A DNA stretch of 37,303 nucleotides, taken from Microbispora rosea subsp. aerata (GTDB lineage Bacteria > Actinomycetota > Actinomycetes > Streptosporangiales > Streptosporangiaceae). The notes under the pieces are model-generated. The model saw only the letters and a list, made by a program, of their open reading frames with translations, was not told the DNA's origin and did not search any database. The first letter of the stretch is position 1; each line of letters opens with the position of its first letter. Where the stretch lies: NCBI RefSeq assembly GCF_014647835.1, contig NZ_BMPY01000049.1, positions 1 through 37,303 on the forward strand, in the 5' to 3' direction. A program made the position numbers and the translations under genes. Below, one piece after another: positions 7,978 to 16,486 of this stretch.

Positions 7978-8764
7978 GGGACCGATCCTTCGGGCGCAGG
8001 AGCTTGGTGAGCAGCAGGGTGACCACGGCGATCAGGGCGAGGGCCGTGGCGGCGGCGAACGCGGCCGGCTGGTCGAAGTTCTGGAACCGCTCCTCGACGT
8101 ACAGGGTCAGCGTCTGGGTCTGGTCCACCAGGCGGCCGGAGACCACCGCGACCGCGCCGTACTCGCCGAGCGAGCGGGCCAGGCAGAGCACCACGCCGTA
8201 GCCGAGGGCCCAGCGGATCCCGGGCAGGGTGATGCGGAGGAACGTCTGGAGGCGGCCGGCGCCCAGCGTCTGCGCGGCCTGCTCCTGCTCGTCGCCGAGC
8301 TCCTCCAGCACCGGCACGACGGCCCGTACGACGAGGGGCAGCGCCACGAAGACCGTGGCCAGCACCATGCCGGGGGTGGAGAAGATGATCTGCAGTCCCC
8401 AGCTCTCCAGCAGGCTGCCGACGGGGGAGAAACGGCCGTACACGAGGACGAGCGCGAGCCCGACGACGACCGGCGAGACGGCCATCGGCAGGTCGATGAA
8501 CGCTCCCAGCAGCCGCTTGCCGGGGAACTCGTGCCGGACGAGCAGCAGCGCGACGCCGACCCCGAAGACCGTGTTGGCCAGGACCGCCCAGCCGGCGACG
8601 GTCAGCGTGACCTTGAACGCGTGCAGGGCCGACGGGGAGCTCATCGCCTCGATGAACGGCCCGAGCCCGTCGCCGAAGGTCCGCCAGATGATCAGGCCCA
8701 CCGGCAGGACCAGCAGGAACAGGGTGTAGGCGACGGCGACCACGCGCAGAACGTGCTTAGCCAC
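7967..8764 (-). CDS. cysW: Sulfate ABC transporter permease CysW
   Basis: A 265-residue inner-membrane permease with about six hydrophobic segments, the first near residues 6-27. The cytoplasmic EAA loop that docks the ATPase reads [20 protein letters not shown]. The [16 protein letters not shown] stretch is characteristic of CysW/CysT-type permeases. It forms a heterodimer with CysT. Its start overlaps the end of cysT by 8 nt and its end overlaps cysA by 11 nt, as expected in a tightly coupled operon. Confidence 0.92.
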   Translation of the reverse strand: MAKHVLRVVAVAYTLFLLVLPVGLIIWRTFGDGLGPFIEAMSSPSALHAFKVTLTVAGWAVLANTVFGVGVALLLVRHEFPGKRLLGAFIDLPMAVSPVVVGLALVLVYGRFSPVGSLLESWGLQIIFSTPGMVLATVFVALPLVVRAVVPVLEELGDEQEQAAQTLGAGRLQTFLRITLPGIRWALGYGVVLCLARSLGEYGAVAVVSGRLVDQTQTLTLYVEERFQNFDQPAAFAAATALALIAVVTLLLTKLLRPKDRSHGN

Positions 8765-9551
8765 GGCGGCTCCCCCAGCGTTGCAGGACGTCGAGCGTGA
8801 TCAGCGCGACCAGGGCCACCGCGAGCAGCGCCGTCGAGATCGCCGCCGCGCCCGTGGTGTTGTCGCTTTCGATCTGGCTGAAGATGTTCACCGCCGCGAC
8901 CTGCGTCTTGAACGGCAGGTTGCCCGAGATGAGCACGGTCGAGCCGAACTCGGCGATCGCCCGGGTGAAGGCGAGGGCCGTGCCCGACAGCATCGCGGGG
9001 ATCAGGTTCGGCAGGATGATGCGGCGGAAGGTCTGGAACGGCCCGGCGCCGAGCGAGGCCGCCGCCTGTTCCATCTCCTTGTCCAGCTCCAGCAGCACCG
9101 GCTGCACCGTGCGCACGACGAACGGCAGCGTGACGAACATCAGCGCCAGCACGACCGCGGCCCGGGTGTAGGCCAGGTTGATCCCGAGCGGGGACTGCGG
9201 GCCGTACAACGCGAGCAGGACGAGACCGGCGACGATGGTCGGCAGCGCGAACGGCAGGTCGATGATCGTGTCGAGCACCGACCGGCCGGGGAAGCGGTCG
9301 CGGACCAGCACCCAGGCGATGATCGTGCCCATGACCAGGTTGATCAGCGCGACGAGCGCCGAGGCGCCGATGGTCAGGGTGAGCGCGGCCCAGGCGTCGG
9401 GCGTGGTGATCGAGCGCCAGAAGTATCCCGGCCCCTCGTCCATCGATCGCCAGACCACGGCGGCCAGCGGGATGAGCACGATGAGGCTCAGGTAGAGCAT
9501 TGCGATGCCGAGGCCGGCGGCGGTGCCGCCGGCCACGCGTGACCGTGTCAT
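8757..9551 (-). CDS. cysT: Sulfate ABC transporter permease CysT
   Basis: A 264-residue permease, partner of CysW. It has a first membrane segment around residues 12-34, the EAA loop EQAAASLGAG-FQTFRRIILP, and the family stretch TRAIAEFGSTVLISGN near the C-terminus, the counterpart of the CysW segment [16 protein letters not shown]. It begins 10 nt after the substrate-binding protein gene and overlaps cysW at its end. It is also named CysU in some genomes. Confidence 0.92.
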   Translation of the reverse strand: MTRSRVAGGTAAGLGIAMLYLSLIVLIPLAAVVWRSMDEGPGYFWRSITTPDAWAALTLTIGASALVALINLVMGTIIAWVLVRDRFPGRSVLDTIIDLPFALPTIVAGLVLLALYGPQSPLGINLAYTRAAVVLALMFVTLPFVVRTVQPVLLELDKEMEQAAASLGAGPFQTFRRIILPNLIPAMLSGTALAFTRAIAEFGSTVLISGNLPFKTQVAAVNIFSQIESDNTTGAAAISTALLAVALVALITLDVLQRWGSRRG

Positions 9552-9561
9552 TTCGCGGTCG

Positions 9562-10578
9562 TCACTTCTCGGTCGCCACGCCGAGCTTGCGCTCGATCTC
9601 CGCGACCTTGCCGGTCTTCACGTCGAAGAACTCAGTCGTGATCTTGTCCCAGCCGCCGAGGTCCTTGATCGTGAACAGCTGCGGCGGGTTGGGCCAGTCG
9701 AATCCGGTCACGCCGTCGACGACCGGGCGGTAGCCGTTCTTCGCGAAGATCGTCTGGGCCTCGACCGAGTAGAGGTAGTTCAGGAAGGCCTGGGCCTCCT
9801 TGGGGTGCTCGGTAGTCTTCGTCACGGCCACCGGGTTCTCGATGAGGAGCGTCGCGTCCGGGATCGTGTAGTCAAGCTCCTGGCCGTTCTGCTGGGCGAA
9901 GATGGCCTCGTTCTCGTAGGTCAGGAGCGCGTCGCCCTTGCCGCCGGCGAAGGTCTGCAGCGCCTTGCGTCCGCTGTCGTCCTGGACGGGCACGTTCTTG
10001 AGCAGCGCGTCGATCCAGGCGAGCCCGGCCGCCTGGTCGGCGCCCTTGTTCGACTTGGCGCCGTAGCCCGCGAGGAGGTTCCAGCGGGCGGCGCCGGAGG
10101 TGAAGGGGTTGGGGGTGAGCACCTCGATCCCGGGCTTGATCAGGTCGTCCCAGGTCTTGAGGCCCTTGGGGTTGCCCTTGCGGGTGCCGATGACGACGAC
10201 GGACTTCGTGAGAATGCCCTCGTGGGGGCCGGAGTTCCAGTCCTCCGCGACGATGCCGGCCTTGACGAGCCGAGTGATGTCGGTCTCCAGGGAGAACTCG
10301 ACGATGTCCGCCTTCAGGCCGTTCGCCACCGCGCGGCTCTGGTCGCCGGACGCGCCGTACGACTGGGTGAAGGTGATGTTCTTGCCCTCGGGCGTCTTCT
10401 GGAACGCCTTGATGACGTCTTCGAACGCCGCCTGGGGGGTGGAGTAGGCGACCAGCGCCAACTGGACCTTGCCTCCGCCGTCGCCCCCGCCGGCGTCGCT
10501 GTCTCCCCCGCAGGCGGTGACCAGGGTGGTCGTCGCCATGACGGCGGCTGTGATGGCCCCGAGCCTGCGTACTCTCAT
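9562..10578 (-). CDS. Sulfate ABC transporter substrate-binding lipoprotein
   Basis: A 338-residue periplasmic-type binding protein, exported and lipid-anchored: a basic N-terminus, a hydrophobic stretch and the lipobox LVTAC with Cys23. The mature part has the typical Sbp/CysP segments, such as LALVAYSTPQAAFEDV, FTQSYGASGDQSRAV, ADIVEFSLETDI and LTYENEA. It captures sulfate or thiosulfate and delivers it to CysTW; the exact anion preference cannot be read from sequence. It is the first gene of the operon and lies behind a promoter and inverted repeat. The ATG start gives a normal lipoprotein signal. Confidence 0.93.
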   Translation of the reverse strand: MRVRRLGAITAAVMATTTLVTACGGDSDAGGGDGGGKVQLALVAYSTPQAAFEDVIKAFQKTPEGKNITFTQSYGASGDQSRAVANGLKADIVEFSLETDITRLVKAGIVAEDWNSGPHEGILTKSVVVIGTRKGNPKGLKTWDDLIKPGIEVLTPNPFTSGAARWNLLAGYGAKSNKGADQAAGLAWIDALLKNVPVQDDSGRKALQTFAGGKGDALLTYENEAIFAQQNGQELDYTIPDATLLIENPVAVTKTTEHPKEAQAFLNYLYSVEAQTIFAKNGYRPVVDGVTGFDWPNPPQLFTIKDLGGWDKITTEFFDVKTGKVAEIERKLGVATEK

Positions 10579-10597
10579 GCCCGTCCTCTATTCCGGT

Positions 10598-10650
10598 GAA
10601 TCCTACCTAGTCAGTCGGTTTAGTCGATATTAAAGACCGATACAGGATTC
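10598..10650. promoter_or_regulatory. Inverted repeat over the sulfate operon promoter (candidate Rrf2 operator)
   Basis: GAATCCT (10598-10604) and AGGATTC (10644-10650) are perfect inverted copies 39 bp apart. Between them are two copies of TAGTC (10608 and 10621) and an AT-rich core. The right arm lies in the -35/-10 spacer. Assignment to the co-encoded Rrf2 protein is inference. Confidence 0.4.
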
Positions 10651-10657
10651 CCGTCAA
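10627..10657 (-). promoter_or_regulatory. Candidate sigma-70-type promoter of the sulfate operon
   Basis: Read on the minus strand, TTGACG (10652-10657) is followed after 19 bp by TAATAT (10627-10632), or after 18 bp by TTAATA. This is the best housekeeping-type promoter between the operon start (10578) and the divergent gene at 10801. Confidence 0.5.
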
Positions 10658-10800
10658 GTCTGATGGGTTTGGGGGGGTAGAGGGTCGTGACAGCCTTCTT
10701 CCAGCGATTGTTGTGAAATTTCCAGACAGGACGTGTCGACCGGTGCTAGGAACGTTCGCTATTGGGACATGCCCCAAAGCCCCTTTGAGGAAGGAACTTC

Positions 10801-11877
10801 ATGCGCGACCCGGTCACCGAGGACGCCTACGAGGAGGGCGGCACGTTCATCCGGCCGTACATCGCCGGTGATGACCAACACGGCGCGGAGGCAGACCGCT
10901 TCTGGTCGGAGGAGCACGACCAACACGCTCTCGGCGCCAGGGCGGCGAGCCACGGCGACGTGCTGTCGGAGGACTGGCGGCCGGACCAGCCTCCGCGCGC
11001 GCAGACCCCCGCCGACCACGCCGAGCGGGACGACTGCGTCGCGGGACGCACCGCCAGGTTCCGCGCGGACGACGCGGGCGGCGACACCCTCGGCGACGAG
11101 AACTTGGACCATGGGCGGCTGGAAGGCGAGGGCGACACCGACCCGCGCGGCTTCCTCGGCTCCGGCTGGCGCAGCGCCCCCGACCCCGACGACGACGATG
11201 AGCCCTCGCGGCGCGGCGGGCTGCTGCTGCGGGCCGGTCTGATCGCCGCCGGAGTCCTGGGCGCGATCTGGGCGCTGGCGCTGTGGGTCGGCCAGCCCGA
11301 AGCGGACTGCGCGGGAGCGAGCTGTGCCGCCGGGGCGGCGTCCGTCTCGTCGGCGCCTGCCTCACCCGCCTCCGACGCCGAGGCCGGGGAGGCCGTCGAG
11401 GAGCCCGCCGAGGGGTCCGCGGAGGAACCCACCGGGGAGCCCACCGAGGCGCCCGCGACGGCGCCCACCCGGGAGGCCACCGCGGCGCCCACCGCCGAGC
11501 CCACCCGCACCCGGGCCCGGACGTCCGCGACCTCGGAGCCGGCCGCGTCGTCCGCGCCCACGCACGCCGCCCGGTCCGGCGGGCAGGACTCCGCGGACGA
11601 CATCGCCGGGAACCCGTCGCGGCAGGTCGACACCGGGCAGGGGGCGTCCGCGGACGATCGGACCGACGCGCGAGTCACCGACACGGAAACAGACCGGGAC
11701 ACCGGCCGAGACGCGGGCCGGGACACCGGCAGGAACACGGACCGGGACGCGGACAGGGCGGAGTCCGAGGAGCAGGAGGACACGGCTCCGGACACCGACC
11801 AGCCGACCAGCGCGCCCGCCCCCACCCAGGAGCAGCCGCGCCGCGGCGGCGGCCTGCTCGGCTGGCTCTTCGGTTAG
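10801..11877 (+). CDS. Single-pass membrane protein with low-complexity tail, unknown function
   Basis: A 358-residue protein that I do not recognise as a named family. The N-terminus (1-140) is acidic and probably cytosolic, with EEGGTFIRPYI (11-21) and FWSEE (34-38). One membrane helix is at about 141-164, preceded by SRRGG, so the C-terminus is probably outside. The rest is disordered: E/P/A/T repeats, then D/R/T repeats of the type RDTGRDAGRDTGRN, ending in a hydrophobic GGGLLGWLFG. Start: ATG with AGGAAGGA about 8 nt upstream. It is convergent with the LCP gene, 9 nt between stops. A cell-surface or wall-proximal role is suggested only by topology. Confidence 0.7.
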   Translation: MRDPVTEDAYEEGGTFIRPYIAGDDQHGAEADRFWSEEHDQHALGARAASHGDVLSEDWRPDQPPRAQTPADHAERDDCVAGRTARFRADDAGGDTLGDENLDHGRLEGEGDTDPRGFLGSGWRSAPDPDDDDEPSRRGGLLLRAGLIAAGVLGAIWALALWVGQPEADCAGASCAAGAASVSSAPASPASDAEAGEAVEEPAEGSAEEPTGEPTEAPATAPTREATAAPTAEPTRTRARTSATSEPAASSAPTHAARSGGQDSADDIAGNPSRQVDTGQGASADDRTDARVTDTETDRDTGRDAGRDTGRNTDRDADRAESEEQEDTAPDTDQPTSAPAPTQEQPRRGGGLLGWLFG

Positions 11878-11886
11878 GGAGTAAGG

Positions 11887-13305
11887 CTAAGAGGCCGTGC
11901 AGCTGTCCTGAGTGGCGTCGAAGCCCTCCACGTCGTCAAGCGTCCTGGGGGGCTTCAGCCCCTTCCAATCGGCCCCGATCCCGAGCACGAGGGTCTGCGT
12001 CGTGGCCGTGCGCACCAGACGGGAGCGCGTCTTCTTGAGCTCGCGCAGCAGCCGGGACGCGCGGCTCTCGCCGTTCGCGGAGTAGGCGATGACGGTCTTG
12101 GCGTACGGCCTGGGCGCCTGCTCGACCTTGACGATGTGGTAGCCGCGCTGCTCCAGCTCGGCGGCCACCTGGGTGCCGAGCCCCTGCTGCCCGCTGCCGT
12201 TGCGGACCACGATCTGGATCTGCGACTTGGGGATCTTCTGCTCGCCGCTCTTGACGTTCTTGGCGATCCGGTCGGCGGCGACCATCCTGAACAGGCGGTT
12301 GGCCTGCGGCTGCACCCACTCGACCCGGCCGGGGTTGGTGACCGAGTAGCGCCAGGGGGTGGTGACGAAGCGGATCTGCCCGGCGCTCAGGCCCTGGGCG
12401 CTCATCGCCAGGTCCTTCATCACGCCGAGCGTGAGGCCGGGGTCCGTGGTGATCGACTTGGTCACCGCGTCGAGGAACCCGAACAGCGTCGCCGGGTTGG
12501 TCAGCGTCTCGCCGCTCATGGCCTTCTTCACCATCGAGGCGAGGAACATCTGCTGGCGCTGGATCCGGCCGATGTCGGAGCCGTCGCCGAACGAGTAGCG
12601 GGCGCGGACGTATCCGAGCGCCTGCTCGCCCTTGAGGACCTGCTTGCCGGCGGGCAGTTTGAGCATCGCCTTCTTGTCGTAGACGGCCTGCGGCAGGCAG
12701 ACCTGGACGCCGCCCAGCGCGTTCACCATCGCCTTGAAGCCGGTGAAGTCGACCTTCACGAAGTGGTCGATGTGGATGTTCGTGAGCTTCTCGATCGTCC
12801 GCCAGGTGCAGGCGATGCCGCCGGAGTTGAACGACTCGTTGATCATTCCGATGTGGGCCCGCTGGCCCGGGAGGTTGCCCTTGGCCGGGCAGGCGGGGAG
12901 GGGGACGAGCGAGTCGCGCGGGAAGCTGATCAGCACCGCCCCGTCCCGGTTGGGGGAGATGTGCGCGAGGATGATCGTGTCGGTGCGCTCACCGGGAAAC
13001 CTGCCGTATTTGGCGTTCGCGCCGTTGCGCTGGTCCGAGCCCACCACCAGCACGTTGAGCGCCTTGCTGATCTTCTGTGGGCGCGCCTCGCCGCCGAGCT
13101 CCTTCTGGGTCACGGTCTCGTGTTTGACGTTGTTGCTCAGCTTGACGTACCCGCCGACGGTGAACGTCGCCGCGCCCGAAAGCACGCCCAGCGCTCCCGA
13201 CAGCGTGACCCAGAGCCATGCCCGCCATTTGGGAGGCGCTGTTCGGGGCGGCGGCGCCGGGAGGTCCTCCGCCGGGGGCGCGGGACGGACGTCGACGTGA
13301 CCCAC
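11887..13305 (-). CDS. LCP (LytR-CpsA-Psr) family cell-wall glycopolymer transferase with LytR_C domain
   Basis: A 472-residue membrane protein: a short Pro-rich cytosolic N-terminus, one membrane helix at about 29-52, an LCP catalytic domain, then a LytR_C domain (about 365-455, VVRNGSGQQGLG). LCP enzymes attach lipid-linked anionic or wall polymers to peptidoglycan outside the membrane. Expected polar residues are present in VVGSDQR (D91), GERTDT (R107, D109), FPRDS (R130, D131) and the RYSFGDGSDIGRIQRQQ stretch, which bind the pyrophosphate and metal. The GTG start at 13305 follows AGGAG by about 8 nt. A -10-like TACACT on the minus strand lies about 70 nt upstream. The acceptor polymer is unknown. 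Confidence 0.9.
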   Translation of the reverse strand: MGHVDVRPAPPAEDLPAPPPRTAPPKWRAWLWVTLSGALGVLSGAATFTVGGYVKLSNNVKHETVTQKELGGEARPQKISKALNVLVVGSDQRNGANAKYGRFPGERTDTIILAHISPNRDGAVLISFPRDSLVPLPACPAKGNLPGQRAHIGMINESFNSGGIACTWRTIEKLTNIHIDHFVKVDFTGFKAMVNALGGVQVCLPQAVYDKKAMLKLPAGKQVLKGEQALGYVRARYSFGDGSDIGRIQRQQMFLASMVKKAMSGETLTNPATLFGFLDAVTKSITTDPGLTLGVMKDLAMSAQGLSAGQIRFVTTPWRYSVTNPGRVEWVQPQANRLFRMVAADRIAKNVKSGEQKIPKSQIQIVVRNGSGQQGLGTQVAAELEQRGYHIVKVEQAPRPYAKTVIAYSANGESRASRLLRELKKTRSRLVRTATTQTLVLGIGADWKGLKPPRTLDDVEGFDATQDSCTAS

Positions 13306-13375
13306 TGTCGTGCTCCTGAGGGTCGGACCGGGCGTTACTCGCCGGGTCGAGAGCCAGTAGCGGCAAACGGGGCCA

Positions 13376-13381
13376 AGTGTA
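13376..13381 (-). promoter_or_regulatory. Candidate -10 box for the LCP gene
   Basis: TACACT on the minus strand fits TAnnnT and sits 70 nt upstream of the LCP start, in a 127-bp gap after the LacI gene. No clear -35 partner is visible. Confidence 0.3.
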
Positions 13382-13432
13382 GCGATCTCCCCTGAACGTC
13401 ACCTTTCAAACAAGTGACCATGCCCCCGCCGG

Positions 13433-14446
13433 TCAGGCGGGCGGCGCCGTGCTGCCCCGGGTGGTCAGGCGCGGGGCCTCGTCCTCCAGCGGCCCCGCCT
13501 CCGCGCCGTCGATGAGCGCCAGCAGCCGCTGCGCGGCGTGCGCGCCGTACGCCGGGATGTCGCGGGTGAGCACGGTCAGCGGCGGCCGGACGACCTGGCA
13601 GAGCGGGGAGTCGTCCCAGGCGACGATGGACAGGTCGGCCGGCACGTCGAGCCGCATCTCCTGGGCGACGGAAAGGCCGGCCACGGCCATGATGTCGTTG
13701 TCGAAGACGATCGCCGTGGGGCGCTCGGGCGAGCTGAGCAGCCGCCGGGTGGCCCGCGCGCCCTCCTCGCCGGTGTAGTCGGTGTGCACGATCGGGCAGG
13801 AGTCCAGCGAGAGATCTGCGCAGACGTCGCCGAACGCGCGGTCGCGGATCGCCGTGTGCGACAGTTGCGGCAGGCCGGCCACGCGGGCGATCCGCCGGTG
13901 CCCGAGCGCGACGAGATATTCCACCGTCTCGCGGACGGCCGAGCTGTCGTCGGCCCAGACCGGCACGAGCGAACCGGCGGCCGAGGGATGTCCGAGGACG
14001 ACGACGGGCATGCCCATCTCCTGCACCTGCGGCACACGGGGGTCGTCGACGTGGAGGTCGACGAGGATCGCGCCGTCCACCCGGCCCTCCCCCCACCAGC
14101 GGCGGTAGACGCCCATCTCGGCCTCGTGGTCGCCGACCACCTGGAGCAGCAGCGCGTACGACCGGGCGGAAAGCTCCGCCTCGATGCCGCTGATCAGCTC
14201 CATGAAGAACGGCTCGACGCCGAGGAACCGGGCGGGCCGGCACAGGGCGAGGCCCACGGCGTGCGCGCGGGCGCCGTTCAGCGTCCGGGCCGCGAGGTTC
14301 GGCCGCCAGCCGATCTCCTTCGCGATGGCCAGGATGCGGGCTCTGGTGGCTTCGGACACCCCGGGCTGGCCGTTCAGGGCGTACGAGACCGCGCCCTTGG
14401 AGACCCCCGCCTGGCGTGCGATGTCCGCGATGGTCGGTCTTCTCAC
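13433..14446 (-). CDS. LacI family transcriptional regulator of the mannoside locus
   Basis: A 337-residue repressor. The N-terminal helix-turn-helix TIADIARQAGVSKGAVSYALNG (about 5-26) and hinge region RTLNGARAHAVG are followed by a periplasmic-binding-type sugar-sensing domain with VDGAILVD, GHRRIARVAGL, and TAIVFDNDIMAVAGL. The GTG at 14446 was chosen because GAGGGG lies 4 nt upstream and the HTH starts at residue 5; the frame is open further upstream, but that would place the operator inside the gene. It is divergent from the transporter and beta-mannosidase operon. It probably represses both directions until an imported sugar binds; the inducer is unknown, with a manno-oligosaccharide or mannose most likely by context. 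Confidence 0.9.
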   Translation of the reverse strand: MRRPTIADIARQAGVSKGAVSYALNGQPGVSEATRARILAIAKEIGWRPNLAARTLNGARAHAVGLALCRPARFLGVEPFFMELISGIEAELSARSYALLLQVVGDHEAEMGVYRRWWGEGRVDGAILVDLHVDDPRVPQVQEMGMPVVVLGHPSAAGSLVPVWADDSSAVRETVEYLVALGHRRIARVAGLPQLSHTAIRDRAFGDVCADLSLDSCPIVHTDYTGEEGARATRRLLSSPERPTAIVFDNDIMAVAGLSVAQEMRLDVPADLSIVAWDDSPLCQVVRPPLTVLTRDIPAYGAHAAQRLLALIDGAEAGPLEDEAPRLTTRGSTAPPA

Positions 14447-14458
14447 ATGTCCCCTCGG

Positions 14459-14472
14459 CTGAACCGGTCCAG
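14459..14472. promoter_or_regulatory. Candidate LacI operator, proximal to the regulator gene
   Basis: CTGAACCGGTCCAG is a palindrome with 6 of 7 pairs and a central CG, the pattern of LacI-family operators. It lies 12 nt upstream of the regulator start, just after a possible minus-strand -10 (TAATGT, 14481-14486), so it could mediate autorepression. It shares CCGGTTCAG with the second site. Confidence 0.55.
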
Positions 14473-14517
14473 TGACCCTCACATTACTACCGTTACTTTG
14501 CCTCCATCGTCCTCCTA

Positions 14518-14547
14518 TTGACACCTGATACATGGGGATTTTACGGT
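14518..14547 (+). promoter_or_regulatory. Promoter of the transporter/beta-mannosidase operon
   Basis: A consensus -35 TTGACA (14518-14523) is followed after 18 bp by TACGGT (14542-14547), a TAnnnT -10. Transcription would start near 14554, inside or next to the operator at 14555-14568. Confidence 0.6.
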
Positions 14548-14554
14548 CCTGGTA

Positions 14555-14568
14555 CTTATCCGGTTCAG
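14555..14568. promoter_or_regulatory. Candidate LacI operator overlapping the operon start point
   Basis: CTTATCCGGTTCAG is a weaker palindrome (5 of 7 pairs). It has the same CCGGTTCAG half as the site at 14459-14472, which carries it on the opposite strand. Its position directly downstream of the -10 fits repression. Confidence 0.5.
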
Positions 14569-14647
14569 CAGTAGTGAGCCGAACATCATCGGGGCCTGGC
14601 AGTAGTGCGGACCCCGCGCGGTGCCGCGTGGGGGAAGGAGAGTCACC

Positions 14648-16420
14648 ATGCGAAGCCGATCGCGGTTTCTTATACCGGTGCTGGCGGCCGGGCTGCTAAG
14701 CGTGGCCTGCTCCGGGGGCGGAGGATCGTCCACGCCGACCGGCCCGGCGGCGGGCGCGGCGGGAGGCGGCGCGGCCGCTCCGGCGAACGCGGGCGGCGGG
14801 GCGTTCCCCCGCGACGAGACCCTGTACACCAGCGGCACGCAGTGGGGGCCGCCCGCCAACTGGAACCCGCTGCGCGAGTGGGACTACGCCACCGGAACCA
14901 AGGGCCTGGTCTACGAGACCCTGTTCATGTACGACCCGAACACCGACAAGTTCTCGCCGTGGCTGGCCGAGAGCGGCGAGTGGACCGGTGACCTCGAGTA
15001 CACGCTCAAGCTGCGCAAGGACGTCACCTGGTCGGACGGCAAGCCGTTCACGGCCGACGACGTGATCTTCACGTTCGAGCTCGGCAAGATGGAGACCGTC
15101 CCCTACCACCCGCTCTGGGACTGGCTGAAGAGCGCGGAGAAGGCCGACGACCACACGATCACGTTCACCTTCACCACCGCCAACTACCAGGAGTGGGCCA
15201 ACCACCTCTACAGCCGCGCCATCGTCCCCAAGCACCTGTGGGAGGGCCGGTCCGAGGACGAGGTGATGAACGGGACCAACGAGAAGCCCGTCGGCACCGG
15301 CCCGTACGCCTACCAGTCGCACGACCAGGACCGCATGGTCTGGGTCAAGCGCGACGGCTGGTGGGCGACCAAGGCGCTCGGCAAGGAGGTCAAGCCGAAG
15401 TACATCGTCGACATCGTCAACTCCAGCAACGAGGTCGCGATGGGCCTGCTGCTGCAGAAGGGCCTCGACCTCAGCAACAACTTCCTGCCGGGCATCGCGA
15501 ACCTGGTCAAGGGCAGCTTCGGCATCAAGACGTTCTACGACCAGCCGCCGTACATGCTGTCGGCCAACACCACCTGGATGTGGTTCAACACGGCCAAGAA
15601 GCCGATGGACGACAAGCAGTTCCGCAAGGCGGTCGCCTACTCCATCGACACCAAGAAGATCGTGGAGGGCGTATACGGCAACCTGGTCAAGGCGTCCGAC
15701 CCGACCGGCCTGCTGCCGCAGTGGGACAAGTACATCGACAAGAACGTCACCTCCACGCTCGGCTTCTCCTACAACCCCGACAAGGCCAGGCAGCTGCTCG
15801 CCGACGCCGGTTACAAGGACCGCGATGGCGACGGGCTGGTGGAGTCGCCGAGCGGCGCCAAGATCTCGCTGAAGCTGATCGTGCCCGCCGGATGGACCGA
15901 CTGGATGGAGGCCGCCCGGGTCATCAGCTCCAGCGCCAAGGCCGCCGGCATCGACATCGAGGCCGACTTCCCCGACTACAACGCGCTGGTCGACGTCCGC
16001 AACCAGGGCAAGTTCGACCTCGTCCTCAACAACGACAAGCAGCTGTCGAACACCCCCTGGTCGTACTACGACTACCTGTTCCGCCTGCCGGTGCAGAAGC
16101 TGCAGAGCACGACGAACTACGGCCGGTACGAGAACAAGCGGGCGTGGGAGCTCACGCAGCAGCTCGACCGGGTCAAGCCCGAGGACGTCGAGGGCATGAA
16201 GAAGATCACCTCTGAGCTGCAGAAGATCCAGCTCGAGGACATGCCGGTCGTCCCGCTCTGGTACAACGGCCTGTGGTCCCAGACCACCGACTCGACGTGG
16301 AAGAACTGGCCCACCAGCGCGGCGAACACCCCGAAGTACCCGCCGACGGTGTGGCGCAACTGGCTGGAGATGGGCGGCACGCTCATGCTCACCGAGCTCC
16401 AGCCGGCCTCCGGAGGCTGA
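14648..16420 (+). CDS. Family 5 substrate-binding lipoprotein (oligosaccharide/peptide type)
   Basis: A 590-residue exported lipoprotein: the signal ends at lipobox LLSVAC with Cys21, and a Gly/Ala/Pro-rich linker follows. The mature part is an SBP_bac_5 (DppA/OppA-like) domain with LKLRKDVTWSDGKPFTADDV, PVGTGPYAY and a Ca-binding-like DRDGDGLVE loop (about 400-408). Family 5 proteins bind peptides, nickel, or, in several bacteria, cello- and manno-oligosaccharides. Linkage to a beta-mannosidase and manA favours a mannoside ligand. Start: ATG with GGAAGGAG upstream; an in-frame earlier start at 14621 lacks a ribosome binding site. It is the first gene of the LacI-controlled operon and is separated from the permease genes by a hairpin. 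Confidence 0.88.
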   Translation: MRSRSRFLIPVLAAGLLSVACSGGGGSSTPTGPAAGAAGGGAAAPANAGGGAFPRDETLYTSGTQWGPPANWNPLREWDYATGTKGLVYETLFMYDPNTDKFSPWLAESGEWTGDLEYTLKLRKDVTWSDGKPFTADDVIFTFELGKMETVPYHPLWDWLKSAEKADDHTITFTFTTANYQEWANHLYSRAIVPKHLWEGRSEDEVMNGTNEKPVGTGPYAYQSHDQDRMVWVKRDGWWATKALGKEVKPKYIVDIVNSSNEVAMGLLLQKGLDLSNNFLPGIANLVKGSFGIKTFYDQPPYMLSANTTWMWFNTAKKPMDDKQFRKAVAYSIDTKKIVEGVYGNLVKASDPTGLLPQWDKYIDKNVTSTLGFSYNPDKARQLLADAGYKDRDGDGLVESPSGAKISLKLIVPAGWTDWMEAARVISSSAKAAGIDIEADFPDYNALVDVRNQGKFDLVLNNDKQLSNTPWSYYDYLFRLPVQKLQSTTNYGRYENKRAWELTQQLDRVKPEDVEGMKKITSELQKIQLEDMPVVPLWYNGLWSQTTDSTWKNWPTSAANTPKYPPTVWRNWLEMGGTLMLTELQPASGG

Positions 16421-16427
16421 TCTTGTC

Positions 16428-16463
16428 GCGCCCCCCTTCGGGTCCGCAGCCGGAAGGGGGCGC
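16428..16463 (+). terminator. Intercistronic stem-loop between binding-protein and permease genes
   Basis: A GC-rich hairpin: 16432-16439 pairs with 16453-16460 (8 bp, CCCCCTTC with GAAGGGGG), and three outer pairs follow after a one-base bulge. It starts 8 nt after the binding-protein stop. Such hairpins often stabilise the upstream message or partly terminate, giving more binding protein than permease. Confidence 0.5.
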
Positions 16464-16486
16464 CGTTCCGCGACCGGGAGGTCGAT

